Shown here in pieces: positions 1-8,968 of a stretch of DNA of 64,000 bases. Under the pieces are notes generated by a model. That model saw only the letters and a program-made list of their open reading frames with translations. It did not search any database and was not told where the DNA came from. The stretch is from Hahella sp. CCB-MM4 (GTDB taxonomy: Bacteria > Pseudomonadota > Gammaproteobacteria > Pseudomonadales > Oleiphilaceae), in contig NZ_MRYI01000002.1 in NCBI RefSeq assembly GCF_002260525.1, positions 310,001 to 374,000 of the forward strand, written 5' to 3'. The number at the start of each line of letters is the position of its first letter. Position 1 is the stretch's first letter. Made by a program: the position numbers and the translations under genes.

Positions 1-2140
1 CTGCCATTGTATCCTGCCAGTTAATCGCACGAATCAATGGATTGGCGTTTGGAAAGGCCATGCCGTCACCCGGGGCTCCAGGGTTTGCGGACGCCAACTG
101 AACATCCGTACGGGCATGGGGAATATCGTTCTCCGGATCATGGCAGCCGTTGCAAGTCAGCACTTCATTCTTCTCCAATAGCAACGAGGCCGGATGCTTC
201 ACCAGATAGTTATAGTTGTAATCCGATCTGCCGATTAGATCGACACGCTTCCCATATTTATTAACCACTTCGAAGACAAAACTGGTTTCCGCGGGCACTT
301 TCACCATTGCCGAACCATCAGGTTCAACCATGGCATAGGAGAGAACATCGAACAAACCACGGCCGCCTGAACCCAATATCGGTGTTAAACCGAGCTTGGT
401 GTTACTACCGTCCGTGGGATTCAGCACCGAATTATTCAACACCTCCTGCTCAAGATCGCCGGGGATACTGCGTTTCCCCAATACCCGAATAAAGCGCTCG
501 GAACGATCATCCGGTCGAGTCAAACTTGGATCGCGCATGGTCACAATCCCGCCTTCCGGCGTGGCCATATCCACGCCATCACGATCGTACACACTGCGAA
601 TACTGAATGCCGCTGAGTTATCGTCAAGCAATTGATCGAGTTTGACCCCGGTATACGGGTGAGCCCGATCATTGTATGCCCCTATGGCAATATCGGTATA
701 CAACGCCTGGCCCTGACCTTTAACCACAGGCAAACGGGTATTGCTACCAGGGTCTACCGCCCAAATTCCATACTGGGGATCACTGATGTTTTCTTCTGAA
801 GCATAGCCCTGGCATGGGGTCGTCAAACCATCCACTTTCACAAGGCACTGAGCCCAACCGGCCAGCAGGCGTCCTGTTCCATCGTTATATGGAGCCACCC
901 CGCTGTACCAGCCGTTAGGGGAAACCTGATTGGGGTAGAAGTTAACCAGCCCGGGGGTCATCGATTCTTCAGCTTCACCGGTAATGCTGTCATCAACAGG
1001 CCTGTCAACGGCATAGAAATTCTTGCTATTGATCTTGACCACGTCGCCACCGTATATCGGATTATAGATATGGCGCATGATGGTGATGAGATTACCATCA
1101 GGAAGTGGAATAGGATCCATATAGTTGATGAAGGAAGCATCAGAAAACTCTTCATGCAAACTGCCGAAATAACGGTGCAGATTACCCCCGTTAGGAGTGA
1201 TTCTGTACAGGCTGAAGACGTCCTCAACAAAAATCCTTTCGGTGGTTGTGCTGCCCTCTATGGAAGCCCCACACTTATCATCCACGGTCCATTCTTTAGG
1301 TTCGTCCAGTCCTGGGGGAAACCCGCTCCCATTACCCTGGCCGTAGCCCCCGCCATGGGGATGAGTGTTGAAATTGGGATCGTCGATATTTTCCAGGGTA
1401 CAGTCTTCAAGGACTTCGTAAATGCGTCCAAATCGAATGAAGACCACCTGACCATCATCCATCGTGCTGGGTTCAATATCGTGAAATGCCCCAAAAGTAA
1501 TCTGCTCAATATTGGAACCATTGGAGTTCATCACATGAAGTAATGACGCCGGCTCATCAAAATCCTCAATGTATTCCCTGATATCGGAGACCCGGTAATC
1601 TCCCTTGGAAACCTGCCTGTCTGAGGAAAAAATAATACGGCCGTCATTGGTATATGTCGGATTCGTATCATTACCAAGATTCGCCGTTTCGTTGTCTGCA
1701 ATAACTCTGCGAACACCACCACTGGCGAAGTTATATTCATAGATATTCCAACTGCTGTGTGCCGCATTTCCGGAAGGTCCATGCGCAGCAAATACCACCT
1801 TGTCGCCATCAGGAGAAGCATCCAGATCCTTGACGTCATATGAGCCTCCACCGAAATAGGAGGTCAGTACATCCTTCTCTTCCGAGTCCAGGGCGATCCT
1901 GTCACGGACCATCAACCGGGCTCCAGGATTGAACTGGTAAGGAGCTCTGGGATCAAGCGGGGGCCTCAAGTTCAGAGATGAGGTGTCACCCATAGCCGGA
2001 AAATCTCTGACCACATAGGCAAATGGACGGTCAGAGGCAATCCCCGTTGCTTCGGTCAATTCACCTTCACAGCCACTGAGGATCAGGGCGGTCAGCCCAA
2101 CCCACGTAATGACCATACACTTCTTTAGTAAAGTGCCCAT
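1..2140 (-). CDS. PD40-type lipoprotein with CxxCH motif (3' end cut by window)
   Basis: An open frame runs from an ATG at 2140 off the left edge (about 713 codons visible). GGAGGAG lies 5 nt upstream of the ATG. The N-terminus is a lipoprotein signal with lipobox LILSGC, so the product is probably an envelope lipoprotein. The middle carries TolB/PD40-like propeller strands (SPDGDKVVFAA; PTYTNDGRIIFSSDRQ). Near the cut edge there is a CNGCH motif, the c-type haem attachment signature, within the segment around 140-170. This arrangement recalls proteins annotated as hydrazine synthase alpha-subunit-like, but there is no anammox context, so I do not assign that reaction. A terminator separates it from the motor operon upstream. 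The missing C-terminus leaves the function open. Confidence 0.75.
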   Translation of the reverse strand, partial: MGTLLKKCMVITWVGLTALILSGCEGELTEATGIASDRPFAYVVRDFPAMGDTSSLNLRPPLDPRAPYQFNPGARLMVRDRIALDSEEKDVLTSYFGGGSYDVKDLDASPDGDKVVFAAHGPSGNAAHSSWNIYEYNFASGGVRRVIADNETANLGNDTNPTYTNDGRIIFSSDRQVSKGDYRVSDIREYIEDFDEPASLLHVMNSNGSNIEQITFGAFHDIEPSTMDDGQVVFIRFGRIYEVLEDCTLENIDDPNFNTHPHGGGYGQGNGSGFPPGLDEPKEWTVDDKCGASIEGSTTTERIFVEDVFSLYRITPNGGNLHRYFGSLHEEFSDASFINYMDPIPLPDGNLITIMRHIYNPIYGGDVVKINSKNFYAVDRPVDDSITGEAEESMTPGLVNFYPNQVSPNGWYSGVAPYNDGTGRLLAGWAQCLVKVDGLTTPCQGYASEENISDPQYGIWAVDPGSNTRLPVVKGQGQALYTDIAIGAYNDRAHPYTGVKLDQLLDDNSAAFSIRSVYDRDGVDMATPEGGIVTMRDPSLTRPDDRSERFIRVLGKRSIPGDLEQEVLNNSVLNPTDGSNTKLGLTPILGSGGRGLFDVLSYAMVEPDGSAMVKVPAETSFVFEVVNKYGKRVDLIGRSDYNYNYLVKHPASLLLEKNEVLTCNGCHDPENDIPHARTDVQLASANPGAPGDGMAFPNANPLIRAINWQDTMA

Positions 2141-2177
2141 GACACTCCTCCACCCCTTATTAGAGATCACCTCAAAA

Positions 2178-2213
2178 ACGGTAGACGTCCCTGCATAGGG
2201 ATCGTCGTACCGT
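2178..2213 (-). terminator. Rho-independent terminator of the motor operon
   Basis: An imperfect hairpin pairs ACGGTA/TACCGT and TCCCT/AGGGA around a short loop. On the minus strand it is followed by TTTTTG. It lies just after the stop of the AgmX/PglI-domain gene (2254) and before the lipoprotein start at 2140. Confidence 0.7.
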
Positions 2214-2253
2214 TCTTGCTTCTTATTGATACAGTCCATACAGCGTCAGATGT

Positions 2254-3180
2254 TTAACCTGGTAGAAAATCAAACTTGTAGTTCACCGGTGTTGTGGCGA
2301 CATCTTCTGCCCCAAAGGAAATCATCTGAATCCTTGCGAGCAGTTTGATTTCAAGTTTGTTGTCCCCCAATTGACTGCTGACCAGGTTGATGGCTGATAT
2401 ACTTCCATCAGGCTCAATCACGATATGAAAGACAAACTTACCTTTCAGGTTGGGATCACTACGCAATGCGCGGTTATACAGCGCGTAAATAGCCCCTTTG
2501 TGCTGCTCAAAGACCCGTCTGATCGATTCCATATCACGGCCACCATCCACCGTCGAACGGTGAGAGCCACCACCTTTGCCACCACCTCCACCGGCGCCAC
2601 CAATAGGGCTTTCCACCGTCGAGGTCGAGTGACCGGCGAGTTGAGTGCCTGACCCGGTTCCGTTCATTACGGAGCTACTGACGCCACCACTGGTTTGTGT
2701 AGCGGTAGTCGCACCGAGGAGGGAACGAGCGCTCTTCTGGGCAGCACCGGACTCAACATTGGTATTCTGAGCCTGCAGCTTGGCAACGTTCACAGAGCTT
2801 CTTAGAGAAGAAAGCTCATTGGCAAACGCAGCCACTCCCATTTTGGACACCTTCTCCTTTGCCGCCTTCACTTCCTTTTTCGGAGCCGTGACCGGCTTCT
2901 CCTGCGCCTTTTCCGTAGGCTGCTCCTGAACTTCCTGAACGGGAGGGGGAGGCGGTGGTGTCACCTGGCGTTGCTCAATCAATACTTTGGCCAATGCCGG
3001 TGGAACGCGCTCCTTTTCAGCACGGTCAATTTCCGGAAGCGGCAGCCATGGAAACAACAAGGCAATGAGCAAAAGCAGCAGCAACAGCCGCTTGAGAATT
3101 TTCTTAAAACGGTCGTCTTCGTCCTGGCTTGACTCCCAGGGCAAAGCAAACTCGTATGGATTTAGTGCTAATGTCGTCAT
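2254..3180 (-). CDS. TonB-like energy transducer with AgmX/PglI C-terminal domain
   Basis: 308 aa. A cytoplasmic N-terminus of about 30 residues leads to one membrane segment (about 31-48, Leu-rich). A Pro-rich stretch (74-81) and a Lys/Glu/Pro periplasmic linker follow, then a Gly-rich region (about 165-210). The C-terminal domain (about 215-308) has the AgmX/PglI pattern: YNRALRSDPNLKGK followed by VIEPDGSISAINLVSS. This is a TonB-fold domain known from Myxococcus gliding proteins (GltG/PglI, GltJ/AgmX). It is the last gene of a minus-strand operon with ExbB and two ExbD proteins. By family knowledge it would couple a proton-driven inner-membrane motor to an outer-membrane partner. Whether the output is motility, transport or envelope remodelling is not shown. 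Confidence 0.85.
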   Translation of the reverse strand: MTTLALNPYEFALPWESSQDEDDRFKKILKRLLLLLLLIALLFPWLPLPEIDRAEKERVPPALAKVLIEQRQVTPPPPPPVQEVQEQPTEKAQEKPVTAPKKEVKAAKEKVSKMGVAAFANELSSLRSSVNVAKLQAQNTNVESGAAQKSARSLLGATTATQTSGGVSSSVMNGTGSGTQLAGHSTSTVESPIGGAGGGGGKGGGSHRSTVDGGRDMESIRRVFEQHKGAIYALYNRALRSDPNLKGKFVFHIVIEPDGSISAINLVSSQLGDNKLEIKLLARIQMISFGAEDVATTPVNYKFDFLPG

Positions 3181-3194
3181 CTAAGCCTCTCAAA

Positions 3195-3698
3195 CTACGT
3201 GCTGCTTGATGCAACTCTGGATACCGCCATGGACAGATCCCGGTAATTAACTTTGGCGCAACTCAACATGACACGTTTCAGGATCTCATAGGGAACTTCC
3301 TGATCGCCCAGAATCGTCACGGCTCTACCGGCGGCCTTTTCTTCTTCCGTCAGTTCAGCACGCTTGGATGCCTGATAATTCAGTTCATCCATCAGGCCTT
3401 TGATCAGACCATTGCTGCTTGTGACCTCCTCCATTGTCGCAACCGGTCGGCCATCAACCAGAATATCTTCTGCTGTAATCATGACGGTGATGGTTTCTTC
3501 GGGCTGCTGTTCTGCGGAGGATTCCGGTAGCTCAATATCACGGTTGACCTTAAGGATCTCGTTATTTCCCGAATTGAGCAGCAGGAAGAACACCAGAATG
3601 GTAAATATGTCCATCAGCGATACCAGGTTCAGCTTGGCCGGTTTCATCAAAGGATGGCGGCCTCCCTGGAGCTTGAAAGAGACAGGTTTAATATTCAT
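3195..3698 (-). CDS. ExbD/TolR-family protein (keeps the membrane Asp)
   Basis: 167 aa. It has one N-terminal membrane helix (about 24-42) containing LMDIFTILVF. The Asp (residue 30) sits where ExbD/TolR proteins carry the proton-path aspartate. A periplasmic domain follows. The start overlaps the end of the preceding ExbD gene by 4 nt, so the two are translationally coupled. It should form the stator with the ExbB/TolQ-like protein at 4248-4913. Compare the paralogue at 3695-4228, where this position is Asn. Confidence 0.9.
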   Translation of the reverse strand: MNIKPVSFKLQGGRHPLMKPAKLNLVSLMDIFTILVFFLLLNSGNNEILKVNRDIELPESSAEQQPEETITVMITAEDILVDGRPVATMEEVTSSNGLIKGLMDELNYQASKRAELTEEEKAAGRAVTILGDQEVPYEILKRVMLSCAKVNYRDLSMAVSRVASSST

Positions 3699-4228
3699 GA
3701 TTTACCCTTCTTTTTGGGTGCATCGCCCAATGAAATTTCGGGGAAAAGCTCCACATCCACCAGGTCTGTCACCACTACGGTCTTCGCCATTCGAAGCGTA
3801 TCCATGGTGGAGACAATTGACTGGTAATTCACACCAGCCTCAGACAGTAACAGCGCATCGCGCTTGTCGATGGATTTAGCCGCCAACTGCTTCTTGATCT
3901 CCTGCAGAACAGCAGACAAGGTTTTGTAGTCGTGCCGGCTGTCGACCTCCCCGTCGGTCTCCTTTTCAACATTGGGAATGCTTTTCACCAGATTTCCACT
4001 GGGGTAATACACTTCAATTTCCGCTTTACGAACAACTACTTCCAGCTGACGGTTTTCTTCACCGCTCGCTGTGGCAGCCCCCGTAAGTTCAGGTAGATTG
4101 AGCTCCAGAATCGTGATGTGATTGAACACCATGCTCATCAGCAGTACCGGCACCAATACGATCATCAGGTTCATGAACGCGGTGATATCGATATCCGCTT
4201 CTTCCTCTTCTCTACGGTTTGAAAACAT
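3695..4228 (-). CDS. ExbD/TolR-family protein (Asn at the usual Asp position)
   Basis: 177 aa with one N-terminal membrane segment (about 16-36) and a periplasmic domain. The family helix normally reads F-I/M-D-V/L-M; here it reads FMNLMIVL with Asn20 instead of Asp, although Asp12 and Asp14 lie just before. It is followed by the second ExbD with a 4-nt overlap and preceded by ExbB. Two unequal TolR-like subunits with one TolQ-like subunit is the composition of the Myxococcus AglRQS motor. The Asp-to-Asn change suggests that only the other copy carries the canonical proton-path residue. Confidence 0.88.
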   Translation of the reverse strand: MFSNRREEEEADIDITAFMNLMIVLVPVLLMSMVFNHITILELNLPELTGAATASGEENRQLEVVVRKAEIEVYYPSGNLVKSIPNVEKETDGEVDSRHDYKTLSAVLQEIKKQLAAKSIDKRDALLLSEAGVNYQSIVSTMDTLRMAKTVVVTDLVDVELFPEISLGDAPKKKGKS

Positions 4229-4247
4229 GGTTAAGCTCCGTCACAGA

Positions 4248-4913
4248 TCAATCGTCAGACTCACGGGTGGCAACCACGGAACGGTTCCCACGGACTATAG
4301 AGTTCAGGAATTTCACACCTGCCATTTCAATACTCTCAATGATTTCCATGGTTTTGCTTTGCAACAGAGAGTGGATCAGCAATAGAGGAATGGCGGAGAT
4401 CAACCCGAAGGCGGTCGTGTTCATGGCAACCGAGATAGACTGTGACAACAGAGTTGCCTTGTCCGCAGGATCTGCATTGGCCACCGCGGTAAATGCCGCG
4501 ATCAAACCGATGATGGTTCCCAGCAGCCCCAGCAAGGTCGATACGTTCGCCAGGATGGAGAGGTAGTTGGTCCGTTTTGACAAACGGGGAATACTTTCCA
4601 TAACACCTTCCTGCATCGCTGCATGTATGTCATCACGACGAGGAGAAGCCCGCATGGTATCGAGCGCCACAGACATTAACCGACCAATAGCGGACGTGTT
4701 GTCCTGGGCAAACTTCTCTGCCTCATCATACTGACTCTGGCTAACGAGTGGGTGAAGGTGCTTATAGGCGGATTTATTGGCGGACAAGGCTCGCTTGAGA
4801 AATACCCAGCGCTCAACTGATATCGCTAATCCGATGATCAGTACCAGTGCGATTGGGTACATGAAAGCACCACCTTCCTGAAAAAAGGAAACGATCATTG
4901 TATAAAAGTTCAT
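4248..4913 (-). CDS. MotA/TolQ/ExbB-family proton channel protein
   Basis: 221 aa with the three-helix TolQ topology. TM1 is at about 17-34. A large cytoplasmic loop follows, then TM2 at about 118-140 (STLLGLLGTIIGL) and TM3 at about 163-185 (AMNTTAFGLISAIP). The small polar residues in TM2/TM3 are those that line the channel in TolQ/ExbB. It lies upstream of two ExbD genes on the same strand. It should form the inner-membrane stator that uses the proton motive force. Confidence 0.92.
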   Translation of the reverse strand: MNFYTMIVSFFQEGGAFMYPIALVLIIGLAISVERWVFLKRALSANKSAYKHLHPLVSQSQYDEAEKFAQDNTSAIGRLMSVALDTMRASPRRDDIHAAMQEGVMESIPRLSKRTNYLSILANVSTLLGLLGTIIGLIAAFTAVANADPADKATLLSQSISVAMNTTAFGLISAIPLLLIHSLLQSKTMEIIESIEMAGVKFLNSIVRGNRSVVATRESDD

Positions 4914-4968
4914 TGGCGTAACTCCGAACTACAAACGGTTGAATAAGGTTGTTTTCGTTTAATTGGTT

Positions 4969-5280
4969 TTAGTTATTCGAGTCAGCTGGTTGTTCCAGCT
5001 TGAGCTCGTTGTAAAATTGCATCGTCCTTGAATGGATATCCCGATCCACGACTTCAAATACCTTTCCGGATACTGATGTAATGGATCGATATAACTTCTC
5101 CGGGCCTTCCGGCGGCTTCCATGGAATGAAGTAACTGACCGAAGGCTGTTCCCGGTCTCCGACAAATGTACTTTCCAGATCAACGCTATCTTTCCCAGCC
5201 GCCCAGCAGGTTTTCCCAGTAAGAAGAACCACTGACAAAACGGCCACTACGGGAGCGCCTGATAACCTACCTCCTCTCAC
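4969..5280 (-). CDS. Small exported protein of the motor operon
   Basis: 103 aa. The N-terminus (MRGGRLSGAP, then VVAVLSVVLLTG, ending near CWAAG) looks like a Sec signal peptide. The mature part of about 75 residues has no motif I recognise. It sits between the TPR lipoprotein (3 nt away) and exbB, so it is probably a periplasmic part of the same machine. Function unknown. Confidence 0.65.
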   Translation of the reverse strand: MRGGRLSGAPVVAVLSVVLLTGKTCWAAGKDSVDLESTFVGDREQPSVSYFIPWKPPEGPEKLYRSITSVSGKVFEVVDRDIHSRTMQFYNELKLEQPADSNN

Positions 5281-5283
5281 GCA

Positions 5284-6144
5284 TCACCCCTTTTCTTCAG
5301 TTTCCGGCTTGGCTTCCGTTTCACTGGAAACTCCTCCGGACTCAGCCACAGGTCGTTGTGGCGGATTATCGATAAAACTCTTTTCTATACCTGTGCGCCT
5401 TCGAATCTCGGCAAGCCAGTCTTTTACCTCCTGACTCTTGCCTCCGATCAGGAAGTCGTATGCCTCATAATGGGGTTGCGCCAATTCAGGCTTGTTCAGG
5501 TACAGGTCGTATAGAATGGCCAGGTTGAGATGCGCATCCGGACAGTCTTTCCAGACGTTCAATACCGCCATATAGGAGTCATGGGCACCGTCAAAATCCC
5601 CTTTCCGCCGCTGGTGCAGAGCCAGCGATATATAAGCATTGATATTGAGCGGATTAATTTCGATGGCTTTCTTGAAGGCTTTCTCAGCCTTGGCTTTGTC
5701 CTCACGAATATCCGCTATCAGACCTAGCTTGACCCAGGGTCCGGAGAGACTTGGGAATTCACGGGTTATTGCCCTGAAAGCAATTCTCGCATTCCGATAT
5801 TCTCCCTTTTGCATTTTCCGATCGGCTTCCTGGAACGCTTTTCGGGCAGCCTCGGGTATCTGAATGTTTTGCTTCAGGTACGGATTTGGGGAAGGTTGAT
5901 ACGTAATTTTATTGCCTTCCGGGGTATATTCCTGGTGTGGCAGGAAGCCAGATTGATTTCGATCCACATCGAGCTTGCTGACGGCAGAAGCTTCATTATT
6001 CACAGCAGAAGTGCTGCTTTTCTGTTGCTCAGGAGCGGACGCTGAATCCGTTACCGGCAGTTGGCCCATAGAGGCACAACCGCTCATGAAAACGATACAG
6101 GCGATCCCGATTGGACGTAGTGTGTTAATAGATACCATCGCCAT
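5284..6144 (-). CDS. TPR lipoprotein
   Basis: 286 aa from the ATG at 6144 (a second in-frame ATG is at 6138). I prefer these to a start further upstream because they give a clean lipoprotein signal with lipobox FMSGC. The gene overlaps the end of the large TPR lipoprotein by about 20 nt. From about mature residue 95 on there are consecutive TPR-like helical pairs (KAFQEADRKMQKGEYRNARIA; AFKKAIEINPLNINAYISLA). The last 35 residues are Glu/Pro-rich. It is a likely outer-membrane-anchored scaffold, comparable in type to GltE/GltD-like TPR proteins, but the assignment is by architecture only. Confidence 0.82.
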   Translation of the reverse strand: MAMVSINTLRPIGIACIVFMSGCASMGQLPVTDSASAPEQQKSSTSAVNNEASAVSKLDVDRNQSGFLPHQEYTPEGNKITYQPSPNPYLKQNIQIPEAARKAFQEADRKMQKGEYRNARIAFRAITREFPSLSGPWVKLGLIADIREDKAKAEKAFKKAIEINPLNINAYISLALHQRRKGDFDGAHDSYMAVLNVWKDCPDAHLNLAILYDLYLNKPELAQPHYEAYDFLIGGKSQEVKDWLAEIRRRTGIEKSFIDNPPQRPVAESGGVSSETEAKPETEEKG

Positions 6145-8968
6145 ATGCCAATTGGATCTCCTGTTTGTTGTACCGTGCCGGAGACAGCTTGGCCATGGCG
6201 GCAAAACTTCTCTCGACCCATGAGTTGAGATAACCATCCCAGGATCTCTGAATGTTGCTTTGATGAATCTCTATGGCCAGATCCTCAAATGGGATGGCCT
6301 GCTCTTCCAGAATAATTTCGTACTGCTGCATCTCCAGCGCACTCAGCCCCTTCGGACGCGGCGCATCCATCAGCTCGCGGGCAAACTGGCCATAGAGGTC
6401 TGCAATATTGAAGGTTGCTCTTGTCGTCTGGTCCAGCACACCGTATTCAGCCGCCTTTTCATACCGGTCCAGAGCGTTCTTCAGCTTCTCGTTCTTACGT
6501 GGAATACTCTTGTTCAGGGGCGCACGGAGTGAGACACGATTGAACTCGGTCCGCCAGTAGTCCCCGTATTCGGCATTCGCCCAGGCTGCCAGCCATTTTG
6601 AGCGTTCTGTCTGTTTGCTTCCGGCATTGTTATGTCCGTCAATGACCCGGCGCAGCCAGTACAGATGACGATTGAGGTCGTCGTTCTTCTTATACAGATA
6701 GGCCACGTGGTAGCGAGCCTCCATCCGGGTATCGAATGGCTCCTCATAATCAAATGCCCATTTCTTGAATTGCCCTAAAGCCTCCATTTCCTTGCCGGCC
6801 TTTTCATTAAGCTCAGCTGCAAGGAACAGCGCGTCACGCCTGACATCAGCGGCTGCATTACTGTGGTAAATATTTTCATATTCCATCGCCGCCATTTCCC
6901 ATTGCTCATCCTGCTCATAGGCATAGGCAATCTTTTGGGGCAGCTTGGCAGCCAGTTTGTGGCGGGGGAAAAGCTTGCGCAGTTCGTTCATTTCAACCAA
7001 TGCAGCTTCCCAATTCTCCAGGGTCATCAAATGAGTTGCAGCATCAAACTGTGCCACGACACGAACATCGGTATTGGGCGCCTGGGCCTTGATCCGCAGA
7101 AACTGATCAACCGCTCCCTGCATATTGTCATTGGCCAGCTCCAGTTCACCCTGCTTGTAAATGGTCACGGCCATTCGCTCTGTGACCTGACGATACTCCT
7201 TACTGTTGGCGGCGATGAACCTTAGCTGGTCACGATACCCCTGCTCGGCAGCCGGGTAGTTTTTCAATTCATACTGGCAGTGGGCAATGACGCCATATGC
7301 CGTACGGTTTAGCTCCGGATCCACCTTACCGTCTTTGGATACCACGGAAGTGGCCACTTCGAGGGCTTTTTCATAGCGTTTAAGTTTGAACAGCTGCTCT
7401 GAGGTATTCGCCAACACAGAGGCAGAACGTTCGTCCGAGCGGAATGTCTGAACAAAGCGCAACTGACTATCAACACTCTTCGCGCGCCAGGCCATCATTT
7501 GCTCGCTGTCTTCGCCCGCGCGGGATTTAATGAGCTCAGCCTCTTTCTGGTAGGCCACTATGGCCGCATAGCCTGCCTCAGCACCGTATTTTGGATTTTG
7601 TAATTCATAGGCCGTGCGTTCGTAATCAGCTATCGCGGCAGGGTAGTCTTCCCCGTCAAATGCGGCTTCGGCACGCATGTAGACCATTTCAGGAACTTTG
7701 GGATCCTGGGGGAAAGTCTGCATATATTCCCCATAGAATTCTGCGGCTTTCAGGAAACTGACCTTCTGTTCTCTGGATTTAGCCGCCGCGTCTCCAGCCC
7801 CTTTTGCGTCAGCCAGTTCACGCTTCAGACGCTGACCGCTAGCGTGGTAGTGACGTGCCAGTTCATCAATATAAGTTTTAAGATTGGGCACCACTTTCGC
7901 TTTAACATCATCAGACTTAGTGCGCCAGAAATCAGACCGAATACCATAATTGCGGACATAGTTTTCTTTTTCTGGCAACGCCTGCTGAGAGAATTCACCG
8001 TCGACATAAGCCCTGATCATTTCCGCATGCATTTCCGGCGCCCGGTCGGAATCGGGGTTCTGCGTCACAAAAGCGCGAAACGAGGAAGCAGAATCCTCAT
8101 AACGCTCTTTCTCTAGATAGTGCTGTCCAAGGCTGGAATAGAGTATCCAGGTATATTTCGCACTTTGAGGACGCTTGGCGAATGTTGCCGCAATCTTTTC
8201 GGCTCCACCGGAATAGGCAAGGCTGATACTCATGACCCGAAGTGTATCGTCTACCAGTGAACGGTTAACTGTATCCAGCTTTTCAATTTTCCCGTCTTCC
8301 GGTACCAATCGGTCAAGGACCTCCGCAAAGGCGTCCAGGCCACCGTCGTAATCGCTCAGCTTGAATCTCACCCAACCCAACAGATAATAGGAGCTGTTCA
8401 GGAATGCCGATTCCTGCCCAATTGAAATGACCGCCTGATAAGACTTTTCAGCCTCTTGATACTCTTTGTGACGGAAATGAATATCGCCATTACGGAAATG
8501 AACCTCCGCAAGACGTGGTGATTCAGCGTATTCCCCAATAAAGCGGTACAACACCTTCTGCGCCTGCTGATCCTGACCGTTAAGATCATAGGCCTTGGCT
8601 AACTGATATAATGATTCCGCGTTATCAGGTGAATCAGGGTATTTTTCGATAACCTCCTTATAAGAGTTGATCGCTCCTGAAAAATAGCCGTCATCGGAAG
8701 GTGTCACCCCCAACAATTGCTGATAATCACCTTCCATCATATAAACGCTGGCAATCCTGCGTTCAATCTGCTCCTTTAAGCCAGAGTCTTCAACGATCTC
8801 CAACAGCTGGCGATATTCCCTTCTCACCTCTTCATGCCCGACTCTCGGTAAGGGAATATCCTTTAAGGCAACGTCATTATTTTGCTGGAGTTTTCCGATG
8901 GTGGTCTCTTGCTGCATCAGGCCACAACCACTGAGCACCACGAACAGAGCCAGTATGCTATATCGCAT
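6125..8968 (-). CDS. Large TPR lipoprotein (947 aa)
   Basis: The ATG at 8968 is chosen because GGGGAG lies 6-11 nt upstream and because it gives a short lipoprotein signal (MRYSILALFVVLSGC). Almost the whole protein is helical TPR-type repeats (for example YQLAKAYDLNGQDQQAQKVL; AYAYEQDEQWEMAAMEYE). It begins 11 nt inside the end of the upstream TPR gene and ends about 20 nt inside the next one, so the three TPR genes are tightly coupled. It is a probable outer-membrane periplasmic scaffold for the ExbB/ExbD/AgmX complex. Confidence 0.85.
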   Translation of the reverse strand: MRYSILALFVVLSGCGLMQQETTIGKLQQNNDVALKDIPLPRVGHEEVRREYRQLLEIVEDSGLKEQIERRIASVYMMEGDYQQLLGVTPSDDGYFSGAINSYKEVIEKYPDSPDNAESLYQLAKAYDLNGQDQQAQKVLYRFIGEYAESPRLAEVHFRNGDIHFRHKEYQEAEKSYQAVISIGQESAFLNSSYYLLGWVRFKLSDYDGGLDAFAEVLDRLVPEDGKIEKLDTVNRSLVDDTLRVMSISLAYSGGAEKIAATFAKRPQSAKYTWILYSSLGQHYLEKERYEDSASSFRAFVTQNPDSDRAPEMHAEMIRAYVDGEFSQQALPEKENYVRNYGIRSDFWRTKSDDVKAKVVPNLKTYIDELARHYHASGQRLKRELADAKGAGDAAAKSREQKVSFLKAAEFYGEYMQTFPQDPKVPEMVYMRAEAAFDGEDYPAAIADYERTAYELQNPKYGAEAGYAAIVAYQKEAELIKSRAGEDSEQMMAWRAKSVDSQLRFVQTFRSDERSASVLANTSEQLFKLKRYEKALEVATSVVSKDGKVDPELNRTAYGVIAHCQYELKNYPAAEQGYRDQLRFIAANSKEYRQVTERMAVTIYKQGELELANDNMQGAVDQFLRIKAQAPNTDVRVVAQFDAATHLMTLENWEAALVEMNELRKLFPRHKLAAKLPQKIAYAYEQDEQWEMAAMEYENIYHSNAAADVRRDALFLAAELNEKAGKEMEALGQFKKWAFDYEEPFDTRMEARYHVAYLYKKNDDLNRHLYWLRRVIDGHNNAGSKQTERSKWLAAWANAEYGDYWRTEFNRVSLRAPLNKSIPRKNEKLKNALDRYEKAAEYGVLDQTTRATFNIADLYGQFARELMDAPRPKGLSALEMQQYEIILEEQAIPFEDLAIEIHQSNIQRSWDGYLNSWVERSFAAMAKLSPARYNKQEIQLAYGDGIY

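Noticed and set aside
1070-1543. 157-aa plus-strand frame
   Set aside because: Antisense to the PD40 lipoprotein gene, whose frame is continuous from 2140 to the window edge.
3400-3879. 159-aa plus-strand frame opposite the exbD genes
   Set aside because: Lies fully antisense to two conserved, overlapping genes and has no family features.
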